From: Amyelois transitella
Lineage: Eukaryota; Arthropoda; Insecta; Lepidoptera; Pyralidae
NCBI RefSeq assembly: GCF_032362555.1
Contig: NC_083530.1
Location: forward strand, 4,804,001 to 4,868,000
Direction of reading: 5' to 3'
DNA length: 64,000 nt
The notes under the pieces were generated by a model. It was given only the letters and a program-made list of their open reading frames with translations. It had not been told where the DNA came from and did not search any database. Position 1 is the first letter of the stretch, and the number at the start of each line of letters is the position of its first letter. Below, piece by piece: positions 1 through 13,900 of the stretch. The position numbers and the translations under genes were made by a program.

Positions 1-2400
1 ATATATTTAGGCAGGTAATCTTCGGGCATTTGCTTTTGTTGCAAGTAAGATAATTAATACTTTGGCTTGGTTGGTCAAAAATAAAACAGAAGTAGCTTGA
101 TCATTTATTCTCTTAAAAAATAGCATTTTCTTTCGAATTAGAATATGGCTTTTTCATGAAACAGTCTCTTTTCATGATTAACCGTTATTCTAGGTAAGTC
201 TACATCAAATCAATTCTCCCACATTCTTAGCTAAAATATTTGTAATACTATTTTGTACAGCAAACACCGGACTAGGGTAGAAAGTATAAGTACAATGCGG
301 AACATACCATCGATGCGTTCTGTCGTGTGTTGATGTCGACACCTGCGATACAGTTCATTGTTGAGATGATTGGTTTAACCAGGGCTTCAGACCACCAAGG
401 GCAGACTTAGTGCTGGATCACGAATTCCGAACTGTTAGCACTAATTTTGAGACCCAATATTGTGATTGACGAAACTTGTATACGTAAGGCAATTTGTGGA
501 TTAGGTACCTACACGAAGCTAAAATTTGAACAACTTAAAGTTGATAAAGTTTTCCGCGTGGTTCTATTTGAATCTCAATTATATCATTAAGCTTTACACC
601 TGAACGTAGCTTCTTTGGCTGTTGACTATGTCTATGTCTAACCCTAAATGGATGTAGACGTACATATATGTCATTTCAAAATTCAGAGATCATGTGAATC
701 ATGAGGGAACATGTGAAGTAGATAACATCAAATTATAATAACAATATCATGCTGTTGCATACATACATATACACGGGTAGTCAGAGACTTCATCTTTCAC
801 TTGCTATGCAAGCATACTACGAGTAGATACAAATAGATCAAAGTGACCTACCACAATGACTATCTCTTGCCATTTTGGTCATAATAATATAGAGGAAGCC
901 TATGTATCAACAAATCAATGAATTTGCGGACCAATAAACAGGAAGGTGTGGTGTGTCTTTAAAGGATTAATGGTAAGGCTGCTTATGCATAGAAGGAACA
1001 GAAATAAACATTTGACCGTGACAAATTGTTTGAGGTTGTCTTCCTTGGGACGCCGTCAAATGTTTCGTGTCGATTTACTGCACAATTAAAACAGTGCAAT
1101 GTCACAAATTCATCACAAAATAGGTCACGATGCAGAAAAATGCTCGATCACACTAAATGTTGTCTAACTACTTTAAGAATAATGTTGTTAATCCATTGCG
1201 CCAATTGTAAAGATCTAAGCAAGCCGAAAATTAAGAAAATACTCGTCATTTAAAAATTAATTTAAACGCTGTTTTTAAAGAAATACAGTTTAATTTTGAA
1301 TGTCAGGTCTTCAATGATGATGATCATTGTTTATAGATCGTGCGTGAACTGAACAAACAATGCGCATGTGACGATGACAATGTCACAGAATAAAGGATGC
1401 ATCGAGATGAGAGAAGTGATCGGTTGGACCAAATTTACTTAATCTTAATTTAACCATTGATTAAAATTGATTTATGATTTACATAAACAACATCGTATGT
1501 TTTCTCTAGCACTATACAGTTAGTCTCCAAATACAATTTAAAAAAGAATCTTTATTGTAAAAAGTTTTGCAAAGTGCTTTTACATCTTATTATCAAGTTA
1601 CAGAAAGCGACTTCCATCTGACTTCTGTAACCTTTGCAGGGGAACCTAACCCATGGCAAACGCTTTATGAATGTGCCATTCGTGGAAAATAGATGAAGAG
1701 GGCCTATTTCAAAGTACCGGGAACACATGGCCCAGGTCTTCTTCTATTATCAGTACTATTTGCCGTAGTTAACTAAAGACTGTGCAACCGGCCTTCATTA
1801 CCGAAAGGCCTACAAACGACTGCATCGGATGAAAGACACTCGTCCTAAACGATAGCACTTCATTTAATGGCTCATCGCCGACGTAATAAGAGCTGTCATT
1901 ATTCAAACTTCAAGTAAAATAAAAGCTCACACGATACTGGCCATCATTTAAATAAATGTTGCCTTCACCTACTTAGAAAAAGAATAGCTCACAGATTTTT
2001 TTCTCGTCTGGATTATTTTGGAGGCTTTCTGGATTTAAATTGTCTCATGTTTGATGTGTGGTTTTTAGCAAAGTAGGAATAAGTCTCGATTTCGTCCCCA
2101 CCTCTCTGAAGTGGAACCTAGGGTCCTGTTGATCACCTATGTCTTCAATCTTGAATAGGGCGAGTCATGTTTTAAACGAACCATGTAGGTATTTATGTGG
2201 TCTAGGAGCCGCGATCGTACCTTCTCTTGCAGTAGTATAGTTTAATATGTGGCTCACTGTACATATACCTACCTACTTATTCATCAAATTAATCTTGATA
2301 CTTGACCTTCCCTCACTGACTCGAGATACTGATAATTCTGATTATATCGCCGCATTGATTTTATTGACATCGTGTAAATAAGTGTGATGTCTTATTGATT
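1..2400. other. Intergenic, no gene recognised
   Basis: AT-rich sequence without a convincing ORF; the longest open frame (1026-1253, 75 codons) shows no recognisable domain and lacks coding character. I see no full copy of the repeat families that are common later in the window. Degenerate transposon sequence is possible (for example around 1620-1860, which is somewhat GC-richer), but I cannot assign it. Confidence 0.5.
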
Positions 2401-2418
2401 AGTGATTTATATATTTTA

Positions 2419-2681
2419 GGTAAGTAAGCGTATTTAATCTTTTTACTGTAAGAAAAAGTTTGAATCATATTTGTAGCACGACTGACTAGACATGGTACTT
2501 AATATCTTAAGATCATTTTAAGGATGCATCTTGTAAATGCGTTACTTTCACGTTACCTCCTACCTTAAGTAGAATGTGATCAAAGATAAAATTACACAAT
2601 TATTACAATACAAGACAAGTATCTAAAATATTCAAAATTGATTAATTATGTAGGTACATTAATGTTATAATAATTTCACAG
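2419..2681 (+). other. Possible 5'-UTR intron of the yolk-protein-like gene
   Basis: A strong donor (AG|gtaagtaag, intron from 2419) and an acceptor with a T-rich lead (taatttcacag, ending 2681) lie 295 and 33 bases before the ATG at 2714. This would make a non-coding first exon ending at 2418 and a 5' UTR resuming at 2682. It is inferred from splice-site consensus alone; an unspliced leader is equally possible. Confidence 0.3.
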
Positions 2682-2713
2682 ATCCGCCTATCTATAGCCA
2701 GCTACAAAGGAAA

Positions 2714-3682
2714 ATGAAGTTGATCATAGTTACCGATATCCTGTCAAAACTATTAATCCTGTTTCTTATCAAACCTAACATTGGTGATATTAAAATCAAT
2801 ATAACAACTGCTTCTAGTAAAGAATACGTGCTGGTTAACTACACTGGATATGATAACAAACTGATAACAGATAGAGAAGTTCAACTTTTCAATATAACAA
2901 AAGACAATCTTAACAGAGGCTTCAGAATTGAACTAGGGAAGGCGCCTGATAACTTCTTTCTCAAAGATCCTACTGCATATGGCGATCTATATCAAAAATA
3001 CAATTGGTCTGAAGTTCAGAGACATATGGTCATCAAACAAGCTACTGTTTTAGATGTAATCCATGAACAAGTTGTAGTTAAAACTGTTGAGGTTTTCAAC
3101 AACGACACTGATAAAATTAAACTCAAAAAATCAATGAATGAAGACGTTGAACTTACAATATTTTCGTTCTGGTCCAAAGATGGCTTTCCGACTGACGATA
3201 TTTCTTATGACGTATGCATTGATCTTACTATTAAGAAACCATCGAAATGGGATGAATATTGTTTTAAAAACAAATGGAGAAATAGTACTTTTGAAAGCAT
3301 CAAAGATACTCTTGGTGTAGACATTAGGAAAGGATGGGTCGATGTTGAACCTGGCCAGACTATTGTTAGTAAATTGATAGCAAATAAAACGATAATTTTC
3401 GTTGAATTTCAATACTCGGCAATTCTTATTGGAAGAGTAATTGCTGATTATGAAAGACTGTATGGAAAATATCACTTTTATGCTCCATCTGTATCAGACA
3501 TAATGAGGGCGGGGTCGATTCCTAATGAAATAATTACTACAGAGAGAATCGAAATAAGAGGTTACACAGACCCAAAATTGGTGATGTATGACAAAGATAC
3601 AGGTGAGGAGATTAAAATGTATAGACGTATAAAATTAGTTGGAAGTAAAAAGAGAAGAACTTTAGTGTATCTAGATGATTAG
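2714..3682 (+). CDS. Probable YP4 / spherulin-2A-like secreted protein
   Basis: An intact single-exon frame of 322 codons. The first 25 residues are hydrophobic (MKLIIVTDILSKLLILFLIK) and fit a signal peptide. Several N-glycosylation sequons follow (NIT, NYT, NWS, NST, NKT), consistent with secretion. The body is rich in beta-prone segments, with a Trp/Phe-rich stretch around residues 150-200 and a conserved-looking segment near 260-275 (YHFYAPSVSDIMRAG). From memory this resembles the moth follicular-epithelium yolk protein YP4, described as related to Physarum spherulin 2A, a group with a distant structural link to aerolysin/ETX-MTX2 beta-barrel proteins. I could not run a comparison. If correct, it would be made by follicle cells and taken into the oocyte, but related genes may serve other secretory roles. 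The ATG follows AAA and is the first in frame. No intron is needed in the coding part. A possible polyadenylation signal (aataaa) lies near 4043. Confidence 0.6.
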   Translation: MKLIIVTDILSKLLILFLIKPNIGDIKINITTASSKEYVLVNYTGYDNKLITDREVQLFNITKDNLNRGFRIELGKAPDNFFLKDPTAYGDLYQKYNWSEVQRHMVIKQATVLDVIHEQVVVKTVEVFNNDTDKIKLKKSMNEDVELTIFSFWSKDGFPTDDISYDVCIDLTIKKPSKWDEYCFKNKWRNSTFESIKDTLGVDIRKGWVDVEPGQTIVSKLIANKTIIFVEFQYSAILIGRVIADYERLYGKYHFYAPSVSDIMRAGSIPNEIITTERIEIRGYTDPKLVMYDKDTGEEIKMYRRIKLVGSKKRRTLVYLDD

Positions 3683-4925
3683 GCAGGCAAGTGAAAATAT
3701 AAATTTAGTTGCATCAATTTGTTAGACTAGTTTTATTTTTGCGCTTTAAGTGAAGTGAAAAAAGTCCTTCAATTCTTTTGTTACGGAGGTCAGACGGGAC
3801 TCCCGTCTGACCCGTCACGGGAGTCCAGGATCATGGTCAAAGGCGCACCTCGGGCTCGTCCACAAAGAGGTGAAGATTAAACGGAAATTAACTTCAGGAG
3901 AAAGAACTTGAATTTCCTCTTTTAGACGATTCACTAGTAACCTGTCACTATTTGAAACTCAATTCCCTCATTAAACCATAGTGCGGAACGTGTTCTTTTA
4001 GTCTTTTTAATCAAGATTGTTGGTTCTGCCTGCCCCTTAAGGAATAAATATATGATTATATCTATGTATTATTGCTATGTTATGCTGTTCTTTACAGAGG
4101 GTAGGGAACACTCATCGGATTACCCGTAATTCCCACGAGAGTGAAAAAAGGGTCATTGTGCATACCTTTGCGTTCTGTGTTGAAAACGAATTTATGAGCA
4201 TATGCACAAAACCCACCTAGAGCCCTTAGGATTAATAACAAAGACATACATCCCGGAAAAGGACTGCTTCCGTTGGATTTACAATGTGCGTGGACGAAGC
4301 CGCGGGCAACTAGTAATTTATAATTCTGTTCTCACGAATGGTAAGTTTATAGATCCATGCGTATTGCGAAACCACTTTTTTATACAGCATTATCTACAGC
4401 GACCATCGCCAGTAAAATACACTATAACATAATCCTTCTTTTACATTAGATTAAAATATAAAAGTTCCATTATAGGTACATTTGCATTAGTACACTTTAC
4501 CGCACAGACGTCATGTCTTACGTAGTTAATTCGAAATGTCAAAGTCAAAGTCCGCAATACGTCACCAATTTAATATGTCAAAAGTTCGAAGGTTAAATTT
4601 TTACTTTTGCTTATTCATTTTAAATTTAAATATTGCGTACTGATATAGTATTTTGATATTATCATTATTTCTGTGTCGATCAGTCAATAATAGAGTGCCT
4701 GCATGTAGTAAGAATGTTAGTCTGAGTAACGATTGTTCTTGTGTGAAACAGTATACTCAGTATTACATTTTTGACCCCATTAATAAAGTTGTTTTAGTGT
4801 TTTCCTATCTTAAACTAACATTTTCTTAGTACATTTTTAGATGCAATGTTTATTACTGCATCTATTTTATAGTAATTTCATTTGTTTACGTTGTTTTCTA
4901 ACAAAAAACACAGCATTTCAAAAAA
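3683..4925. other. Intergenic / upstream region of ABHD12 copy 1
   Basis: Holds the presumed 3' UTR of the preceding gene, a GC-rich stretch at 3780-3870 that begins with a short hairpin (gtcagacgggactcccgtctgac is split about 3791-3813), and a reversed RTE tail at about 4285-4320 (cgcgggcaactagt). The stretch before 4926 is AT-rich and probably includes the promoter and leader of the hydrolase gene; I could not pick out a TATA box. Confidence 0.4.
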
Positions 4926-4975
4926 ATGTTTGATTATCGCGGAATACTTATAAGTGTGCCTTTATACACTCTTGG
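4926..4975 (+). CDS. ABHD12: Exon 1 of ABHD12 copy 1 (16 codons + 2 nt)
   Basis: The ATG follows a run of A and encodes MFDYRGILISVPLYTL plus the first two bases of a Gly codon, ending in the donor GG|gtgag. Joined to exon 2 (9645) it extends the hydrophobic anchor without a break, which is the main reason for choosing it. The 4.7-kb intron is unusually long for this gene. An alternative start in another small upstream exon cannot be excluded without transcripts. Confidence 0.7.
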
Positions 4976-7900
4976 GTGAGTTTATTTTCATTTAAATATA
5001 TAACTAAATCTGTGCTGTCAGAAATTTATATTATTATTTTTTTTTAATCCCTCTCAAGTTATTAAGTATTTTTATATCTACAACCCATAGTAAGTTGCTC
5101 CCCAAAAATTTGAACAAATCTAATTTATTTATATCCCTAACTTAATATTTCTTTGTGTGGGCTTTAAATAATAGCCAAATATGTTTTTTCCTTCTCAATT
5201 AAAGAGTATTTTGTTTTTAAAGGTACTTAATTTAGTCACTTTTGTGAAAAAATTCTCATAGAGATTATATCCATCTTCATCACAAACTTATTGAAAATAA
5301 TGAAAAAGATTTTACTTCAAATCAAAATAAATAGGCATTTTTTGTAAACTACGTTTTGTGTTTAGTTTACTGTATATTTAAAATTGAAAAATTTGCAGTA
5401 CTTTGCTGTCTCAAAGAAAAAAAGTTTACCGAGTTACTTAACTAACAAAATAATCCTGTTTTTTATCCTATTTATGATTAATTGTATAAGATAAATTATC
5501 AAAAAGTGTTCTTGAAATGAATGATAGAAAATTCAAAAAGTACGATCGCGTTCATATCTGCAGTCATAGTTTTAAAATTCTTACGGGTTAAAATAGCGTG
5601 CACTGTGGTTCCTCTAGATTCACACACACATGCATATTTAAAATGAATAATATTCCTTCAAATGAATACGGTCTTTAATATCAATGATTACTACGTAAAA
5701 CAGTTTATTATTCTATGACATATAACATAACAAAACAGAAAGAGACGGTAATCAACGATGGCCGAACTGGGCCCGATAATTGTCGATCGAGATATCGTCG
5801 TCTCTCATTATTTGCATAAGATTTGCCTATAGAGGGAAGCCTACGACTGCCAGACTTATGACATTTCAATAAGGTTGAAAGTTTATCTGCACACGACCCT
5901 AACATAGGTAGTAGTTCCTTTGAAAGTTATTGGGTAGCAATTTTATTTCTTCGTGTGAGCAAGTGAGATCTAAGATATATTAGATAATCTCGCTTGCTCA
6001 CACTCGCTTGTTCTAGTTACTAGCGTTACTTGGATTTCGAAGTTATTCAAGGATTTTTTCTGCCTATTAAAAAAAAAATTGTGTTACTGACAATTTTTAA
6101 TGTTTCAAGGTGCCATTTGAACTAAGTAACTGACTGACTAACTAACTGATATCTAAGAATTACAAACACGGAAAGTTGTCTTCAAACACGGAAATCAGCA
6201 AGAAATATTAAACAAGAGGGAGAAAATAAAACATTCAATAATTACAATTAGTAAATTTTATTGAAACAGTTTACCTATAGTTTTGTTTACATATTGATGA
6301 TTATATAAAGCTATACATACAGCATATTACACTAATTGTATCATCTACTTATCTCCTGTTATTAAGGTTACAGCTTAATTATTCGTTTTCATAAAGAAAA
6401 GATATTGAAGCTGTCCTTAAATACTATCTAAGTAATTAGTAGTTTTAATATAAACTGGCAGAACCTTTCACGCACTATATGGACTCGATGCACAGGACAC
6501 AAATGATATTGTTGGCATATCATCTATCGGATAAATATACCGCACAGTTGGTAACATGGTTTCTTCCAGCACTTGCACATAATGAGCAGCTGTAGCGCGT
6601 CCTGCTATCCACACCTGTTCCCCAGGTCCAGCAGCACTCATCCAGCCCCACATATTTACAGATATGTGTCCAGACTCCATATTTGGCACAATATTTTTTT
6701 CTTCATACCGAGTTGCATTTCTTCGCCATAAATGAAGCCTACCGTGTAGTGATGACATAAACGAACTTTTCGTCCGTAAATATCGCTTCTTTCCAGGCAA
6801 AATCCAAATACTGCCGAGCAAATTCTAAACGTTTTTGCTTATTTATTTCGGATAAATATGGCTTTCTTGCTGGCTGTCTGTGGTGTAGTCCCTCACGATG
6901 CAAACTCAACGAACAGTAACCACTGATGTGTCGAACTGTTCCGCAAATATTCTAGTCGGTATGAAGCCATTATTTTCGTACTGTTCCACCATGGATCTCC
7001 GCTGTGTGGCTGTCGCTGTGTTGATTATTAGCGGACGACGGTCGCTGCGCGGTCGACTTTTTACACTACCCTCTTGATGGCGCGTTACCCAACGTTTCAC
7101 CGCTTGTTGTTTATTGTGTTATTTGTGTGAATGTGTGAGTGATAGCAGCGGTGCAAGCTATAAAGTTTTGCGAACTATGACTGCAATTATGAACGCGACC
7201 GTACATTAAAGATGAGCTTTTTAGGAAACCCTATTACAGCACAGAGGATTATATTAATGATAAACACATGTGTGGCCCGAGCTTGATATAATAGCTCTTG
7301 ACTTGACATAATGCCTCTTAAATGCTTGTGCATTTTTGACATGGTGTTGACATATTTTGTACAGTGTGTACATAATTTATTTTATCTTTATATTTATTCT
7401 ATTTGAAGAAATATTTGTATTGACATAATTAGTTCTACATTCATTCATGTTCCTAATGAAGAAGACGTGGATGCATTCGTCCACGATTTAGATTTAAGAA
7501 ATCTATACCCAAACGAGTAGTACCTCAGATTAGCACATTCAAACAAACAAACTCTTCGGCTTTATAATATTAGTATAGATAAATAACCGATGTGATATTT
7601 TTTAGCATTGGAAAGATTTTTATTGTATGCTACATGAACTTGAGATTATAATATTATTCTGTTTATCAATTAGGAAGTAGATAGTATTGATAAAAGCGGA
7701 TTTGCCTTGGACATTGTCAATTAACAGGTATTATTGTCTACCATGGACAAAGGTAGTAAGTGTTTGCGCCGTGTGGTTCCCAGCACCATTATAAAAAATA
7801 CTAGCTTTCCGCCCGCGGCTTCGCCCACGTGTAATTCGGTTATATATAGCGTTTTTAATGATCTCGACAGAGCTTTTTCTTCCACAGGCTGAAATCTTGT

Positions 7901-10900
7901 TACAACTGGAATTAAATATAGCCTGTGTTACTCAGGGATGATGTAGCTTTCTAATGGTGAATGTTTGAAATCGATTCAGTAGTTTCGGAGTTTATCGATG
8001 TACATGTGTTTTACAGGCAATTACGTTTTTGACAATTTCATAGATCTGTTTAAGTATTTGCGTCTGATAGTCATCATCCCATGTGAATGAGCTGATGATG
8101 GAAGGTACAACTCCTCAACGGTTAGGAGTTGAAAGAAAATTCTTACGAAGTTATACGTACATGTGAGGCTATTAGGTTGACCTGATAATAAAAAGTAAAT
8201 CTCATTAACGTTAAGAATTTAGGTGAAAATGGATGCGGACAAATTTCGTCTCTTCACTTGTTTCCTTTTAGCTGTTTGTATGGGTAGTGTTAACACAAAA
8301 TAGGGATTTAAAGGCGTGATGTTATTAATGTTATGCATGTATGTACATAATTATGTATGTTATTATGTATGTTAAAGAGACGACTGAAAGTTGTCATACA
8401 AAGTCTTTTTTTTTAAGGATGGGAAATCATCAAATGACCCCTCCCGCTCTGGGTGGAACGGAAGGGAGTGTCAGACTTTTACTGACTAAAACCCACCTCG
8501 TTCCTTCAGTTGCCCTTTGCGTTCCGGGGCCACGGTATCTCGTTAGAACTTTCCCGCAGCCCCGGCTCAGTTTATCCCGTTTCCCCCCCTTGGGGGTTGA
8601 CATTTCAAAAATACCTTCTTAGTGCTCACTTATGTTACTAAAGGAACCTCTGTTCAAAATCTCAGACTCCTATACCGAGCGGTTTCGGCTGTGCGTTAAT
8701 AAATCAGTCACCCAATCGCACCCCCTAAATCACGATTGGAGGGTAGTTTGAAAAAACTTATAATGTCAAACATATTTACTTGCCTATGTACGTGTTCATG
8801 CCAAGTTTCAAGTTTATAAACCCAAGGAATAAGATTTTTCATAGAAACGTTTTTACCCCTTTTCCCCCCCTTGGGGGTTGAATTTCCAAAAATCCTTTCT
8901 TAGTGCTCCCCTACATATCCCAAGGAACCTACATTCCAAATTTCAGCTGTCTACGACCAGTAGTTTCGACTGTGCGTTGTCTGTCAGTCAGTCACTCAGT
9001 AACGGAAGAGTTTTATATATATAGATATATAGATTACACAGATTGAATTAGCCTCGTAGTAAGTTCGAAACTAACTCAACGATACTGTATTTTATAATAC
9101 ATATTTATATAGATAAACATCCAAGACCCAGGCCAATCAGAGAAAGATCGTTTCTCATCATGCCCTGGCCGGGATTCGAACCCGGGACCTCCGGTGTCAC
9201 AGACAAGCGCACTACCGCTGCGCCACAGAGGCCTGAGAATAGGACCACTCCATCTCTTCCCCATGGATGTCGAAAAAGGCCACTAAGGGATAGGCTTGAA
9301 AACCATGAAATTCTTTTTATTGGCTATGGGCTTGCAACCTGTTACTATTTGAATCTCAATTCTATTTTTAAGTATAACAGCTGAATTGCCGTGTGGTTCC
9401 CGGCACCAATACAAAAAAGAATAGGACCACTCCATGTCGTTCCCATGGATGTCGTAAAAGGCGACTAAGGGATAGGCTTACAAACTTAAGATTCTTTTTT
9501 AGGCGAACCTGTTGTTATTTGAATCTCAATTCTTTTTTTAGGTGTAAAAGCTCAACGTGGCCTTTCCGTCTATCAAAACTGCTAGCTCTGTCTACCCCGC
9601 AAGGGATATAGACGTGATTATACGAATGAATATCTTGTTTTCAGGGTGCTATTCCTGGGTGCCTCTGTATCGGCGGGGATCTTCGTGTTCCACGTGGTCG
9701 TCGCGCCGCTCATATTCCGTTACTCGGAAACATTCCGACGTACCATAGTGTTTCTTAACTTTGGTATGGCTATTTCAAAAATAATATATATGCATACATT
9801 GATTTCCTTGTGGGGTGGACGGAGACTATCTAATCATTGATCAATTCGTATTCATTCATGTTTTTTTAATGTAGACAATGTGCATTCGTTCACGATTTAG
9901 ATTTAAGATATCTATACATATTTGTTAATTGACGCCCGATGTAAATGCTGCAGTGTAGTTTGTTCCGCCGCTTCTTCTTGCGCTTTGGAAGCGGTAGTAG
10001 TTATAGATTTAACTGATGTGACGTCAATTTTGAAAATCATTCTATTGTAACGTAAAAATGCTATTATTTTCCATTGTTTTAGACGTAGAAAGCTGAAATT
10101 CGCATGTATTTAGATTTCTTGGGATTTTTTCTCAGCTTTATCGCTGTGATAGAATTTCTTCTTTTAACTATTCTTCCAATTGTACATTTCAGTACAATGG
10201 CCCTTCAACATAGACTTCGAAGATCCCTCTAGCTGCGGTGTAGATGGTGCTAGAAATATCCAGCTACGTTACCAGTCCAAAATCGATAATTGCCCTGTCA
10301 GAATTGGTAAGTATTAAGTATTTTTTAAAATTGCTCTTTAAATAAATTACCATTTTTTAACCACTTTAAAAAAATAAGTGGTTTAGGTTTATAGACTTTT
10401 ATTCTCATAAATACATATTAATACAGAATAAAAAAAAAATAAGTTCGTTGTCAAACTAATAAACCAAATATAGCAGCAAAAGTCAAAAGTTCAGTAATTT
10501 GAGATAATGTGCTCGGCTAATTGTCTCTTGAATACATCGAACGAGGTAATATTTTTGATATCAGAGGGTATCTTGTTAAAAAGGTTACGCGCACCTTTCC
10601 ACGTTATTTTCGATTGTGGTAATGGTGGTACTCAGTTTGCTCTGTATGTATATTTGTACCTATGTGTGTATAAAAAGTAAAACCCAACATATTATGTGCA
10701 TTTTTATGTTTTTTTACCATACATACATACATATAATCACGTCTATATTCATTCAGAATTGAAAAGGCTGAAAATGCCATGTTCAGCTGTTCGGGCTAAT
10801 GATGGAATTGAGTTTCAAATAGTGACAGATCGCTAGCCCATTGCCTAAAAGAAGGATTCCAAGCTTATAAGACCATCCCTTAGTCGTATATTAACACATA

Positions 10901-13900
10901 TATAATCACGTGCCGTGTGGTTCCCGGCACCAATAGAAAAAAGAATAGGACCACTCCATCTCATTCCCATGGATGTCGTAAAAGGCGACTAAGGGATAGG
11001 CTTACAAACTTGGGATTCTTTTTTAGGCGATGGGCTAGCAACATGACCCTATTTGAATCTCAATTCTATCTTAAAGCCAAATAGCTGAACGTGGCCTATC
11101 AGAGTCTTTACAAGACTGTTGGCTCTGTCTACCCCGTAAGGGATATAGACGTGATTATATGCATGCATGTATACCTATAATCACGTCTTTATCAGTTTTT
11201 TACAAAATTCCAGGCATTTGGCACATTCTGCCGAAGACGGTGTATGAGCGACTACAGGACAAGTTGAAATTGGTGGACAAGGATGAGTTGCACAGGATTT
11301 TGGATCAAGAGCTGGCCAACTCCAAAACTCCTGTAGTTTTGTACTGTCACGGTGAGAGCATGCAAGAGACAACAATCTTATTTATAACTAGCGACCCGCC
11401 CCGGCTTCGCACGGGTACAAAATTATAAATGTTATTATACTTACATAAAAACCTTCCTCTTGAATCACTCTACCTGTTACAAAAAACCGCATCAAAATCC
11501 TTTGCGTAATTTTAAAGATTTAAGCATACAGACAAACAGACTAAAATAGCGACTTTGTTTTATACTATGTAGTGACTAGATTTTACCAGCGCGCATTTAG
11601 CGCCACCTACTCGCGCGAATTTAGCGATCACCATCAAAAGAACACAGGTTTTTTTGCGAATCGCACGGGAACTATAGTTTTTACCGGTATTTTTTATTTA
11701 TTTATTTTCTTTTATTTATTTACTTTTTTTACATCTACCATTACAGACTTAATCTAATGCGATAGTGTATAATCAATTATAACATATTATCCTTAATGCT
11801 ACCCTTGTGAATTCACTCAAACTGCAATTGAACAAATCTATCTCATTCGATATGATATATTAAAATACTGTTAGTAGTTTAATACCGGTAAGTACTGCAT
11901 GCGTTTGTCTGTTCAATTATTCGAGCTTAAAAACTTTTCCCTTGCTCGACTTTCACAATCTATACTGGAAGAGAGGAGGAAATAAAATTTGGTTGAAAAT
12001 TAGTGGCTTTGGAGTTTGGTTCTGTCTACCTCGTAAGTGAAAAAAAGCTATGCATTGAATCTGAATCCTATCATTAACCCATACAGCTTGACTTAGCCTT
12101 TTCAGGGCTGTTGGCTCTGCCTACCCCGTAAGAGATAAAGACGTGATTAAATGTACATATATGTATGATTGAAAATACTTAATATCGATCTTTTTCAGGT
12201 AATTCAAACTCGCGCGCAGCGTCTCACAGAATACTCTTGTATAAGTTTTTCCAAAACATGGATTACCATACAATAGCGTTCGATTATAGAGGTGAGTCAT
12301 CAGACAACGATCTTAAGTGTATTCTGAACCAGGATATGATATTATCAATTTAAAATCTATTAGTTAAGACATCTTGTAAGCACATGACTTATTTTTGTTG
12401 CTTCTTTTTTTAGGGTTCCGCACCTTAAAAAGCAAAAACGGGACCCTATTGTTTAAGCCTCCGCTGTCCTCTCCGCTCCGAGTCCGACTCGCACTTAGCC
12501 GTGTTTTTTTCCACATAACGCTTCATAATCATAAGCCTATCCCTTAGTCGCCTTTTACGGCATCCACTGGAAAGAGATGGAGTGGTCCTAATCTTTTTTC
12601 TATCGGTGCCGGGAACCACACGGCACTTTTCAAGACAGTTGGCTCTGTCTACCCCGCAAAAGATATAGATCAGAAAAGATAGATAAGAAATTATTTTTGT
12701 GTTAAATAGACCATTTATCGAGGAAGGCTTTAGGCTATATAACATCACGCTGCAACTTTTAGGAGCGAAGAAGTAATGGATAAAATGAGTAAAAAAAAAA
12801 CAGGGAAAATTATTCATCCTTGAGGACTTCATTGATGTCCAAAATGGCTATTCCACGCGAATGAAGTCGCGGGTACAGCTAGTGTGACTATATGCACGTT
12901 TCAGGTTACGGCGATTCGACGAATCTAACTCCGAGCGAAGCGGGCGTGGTGGAAGATTCTCTATTTGTATACGAATGGCTTCACAACATCGTGACCAACA
13001 AACGAGACGGAACCACGCCGCCTGTTTTTGTGTGGGGGCATTCTCTGGGTGAGTGGAGTTTGTAATAAGACCTAAGTTATGATGATAGTGGAGATCGGAT
13101 GATCGGATGCATATTTACCTAAACTAATATATTGGCCAAGAAAGTATGGAGGCGGCTTCTTGCTTTCAGGATTCGAATTATTATGAATTCCGGAAATTTT
13201 ATTAAACAAGAAATTGAAATTTATCTTATACTAGAGGCCGCCCGCGACTTCGTCCGCATGGAAACCCTATCAATCCCGCGGGAACTCTGGGATAAAAAGT
13301 AGCCTATGTGTTATTCTGGGTCTTCAGCTACCTACATACCAAATTTCATGGTAATCGGTTCAGTAGTTTTTGCGTGAAAGAGTAACAAACATCCATACAT
13401 CCATACAAACTTTCGCCTTTATAATAGTAGTAGGATTAGGTATGATAAACACCTTCATAAACATAACTGATGGATGATCATATTTATTAAAAAATTACCT
13501 ACCTACCGGGATTCCAGAATTATACCGCGTGATTTTTTTTGTCAGTACGAATACAGTTCGAATACATAATTAGAACATTAAGTGTATCAATGCCGAATCC
13601 CGGAATTTTTGTGGTACAGAAGTACGTTCCATACTGACCCAACACCCCAACTTTAGGTAAATATGCATCTGAATATCCGATCTCTAATGATAAGTGATAC
13701 GTTGTATCCAATTGTGAAAATCTGCGATCTATTTGTTTAACATATATGTATAAGCACGTCTATATCCCTTGCGGGGTAGAGAGAGCCGACAGTCTTGTAA
13801 AGACTGATTTAGACTCTTCGCTGTTATTGGCTGATAGCGTCCCATGCTAAAAAAAGCTAGTTAAAATCCACAGCTGAACATTGCCTATCAGTCTTTTCAA

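Noticed and set aside
8341..8622. 93-codon open frame repeated almost unchanged at 62612-62905
   Set aside because: It lies inside a 1.2-kb dispersed repeat, and similarity continues equally well outside the frame, so conservation is explained by recent transposition rather than coding.
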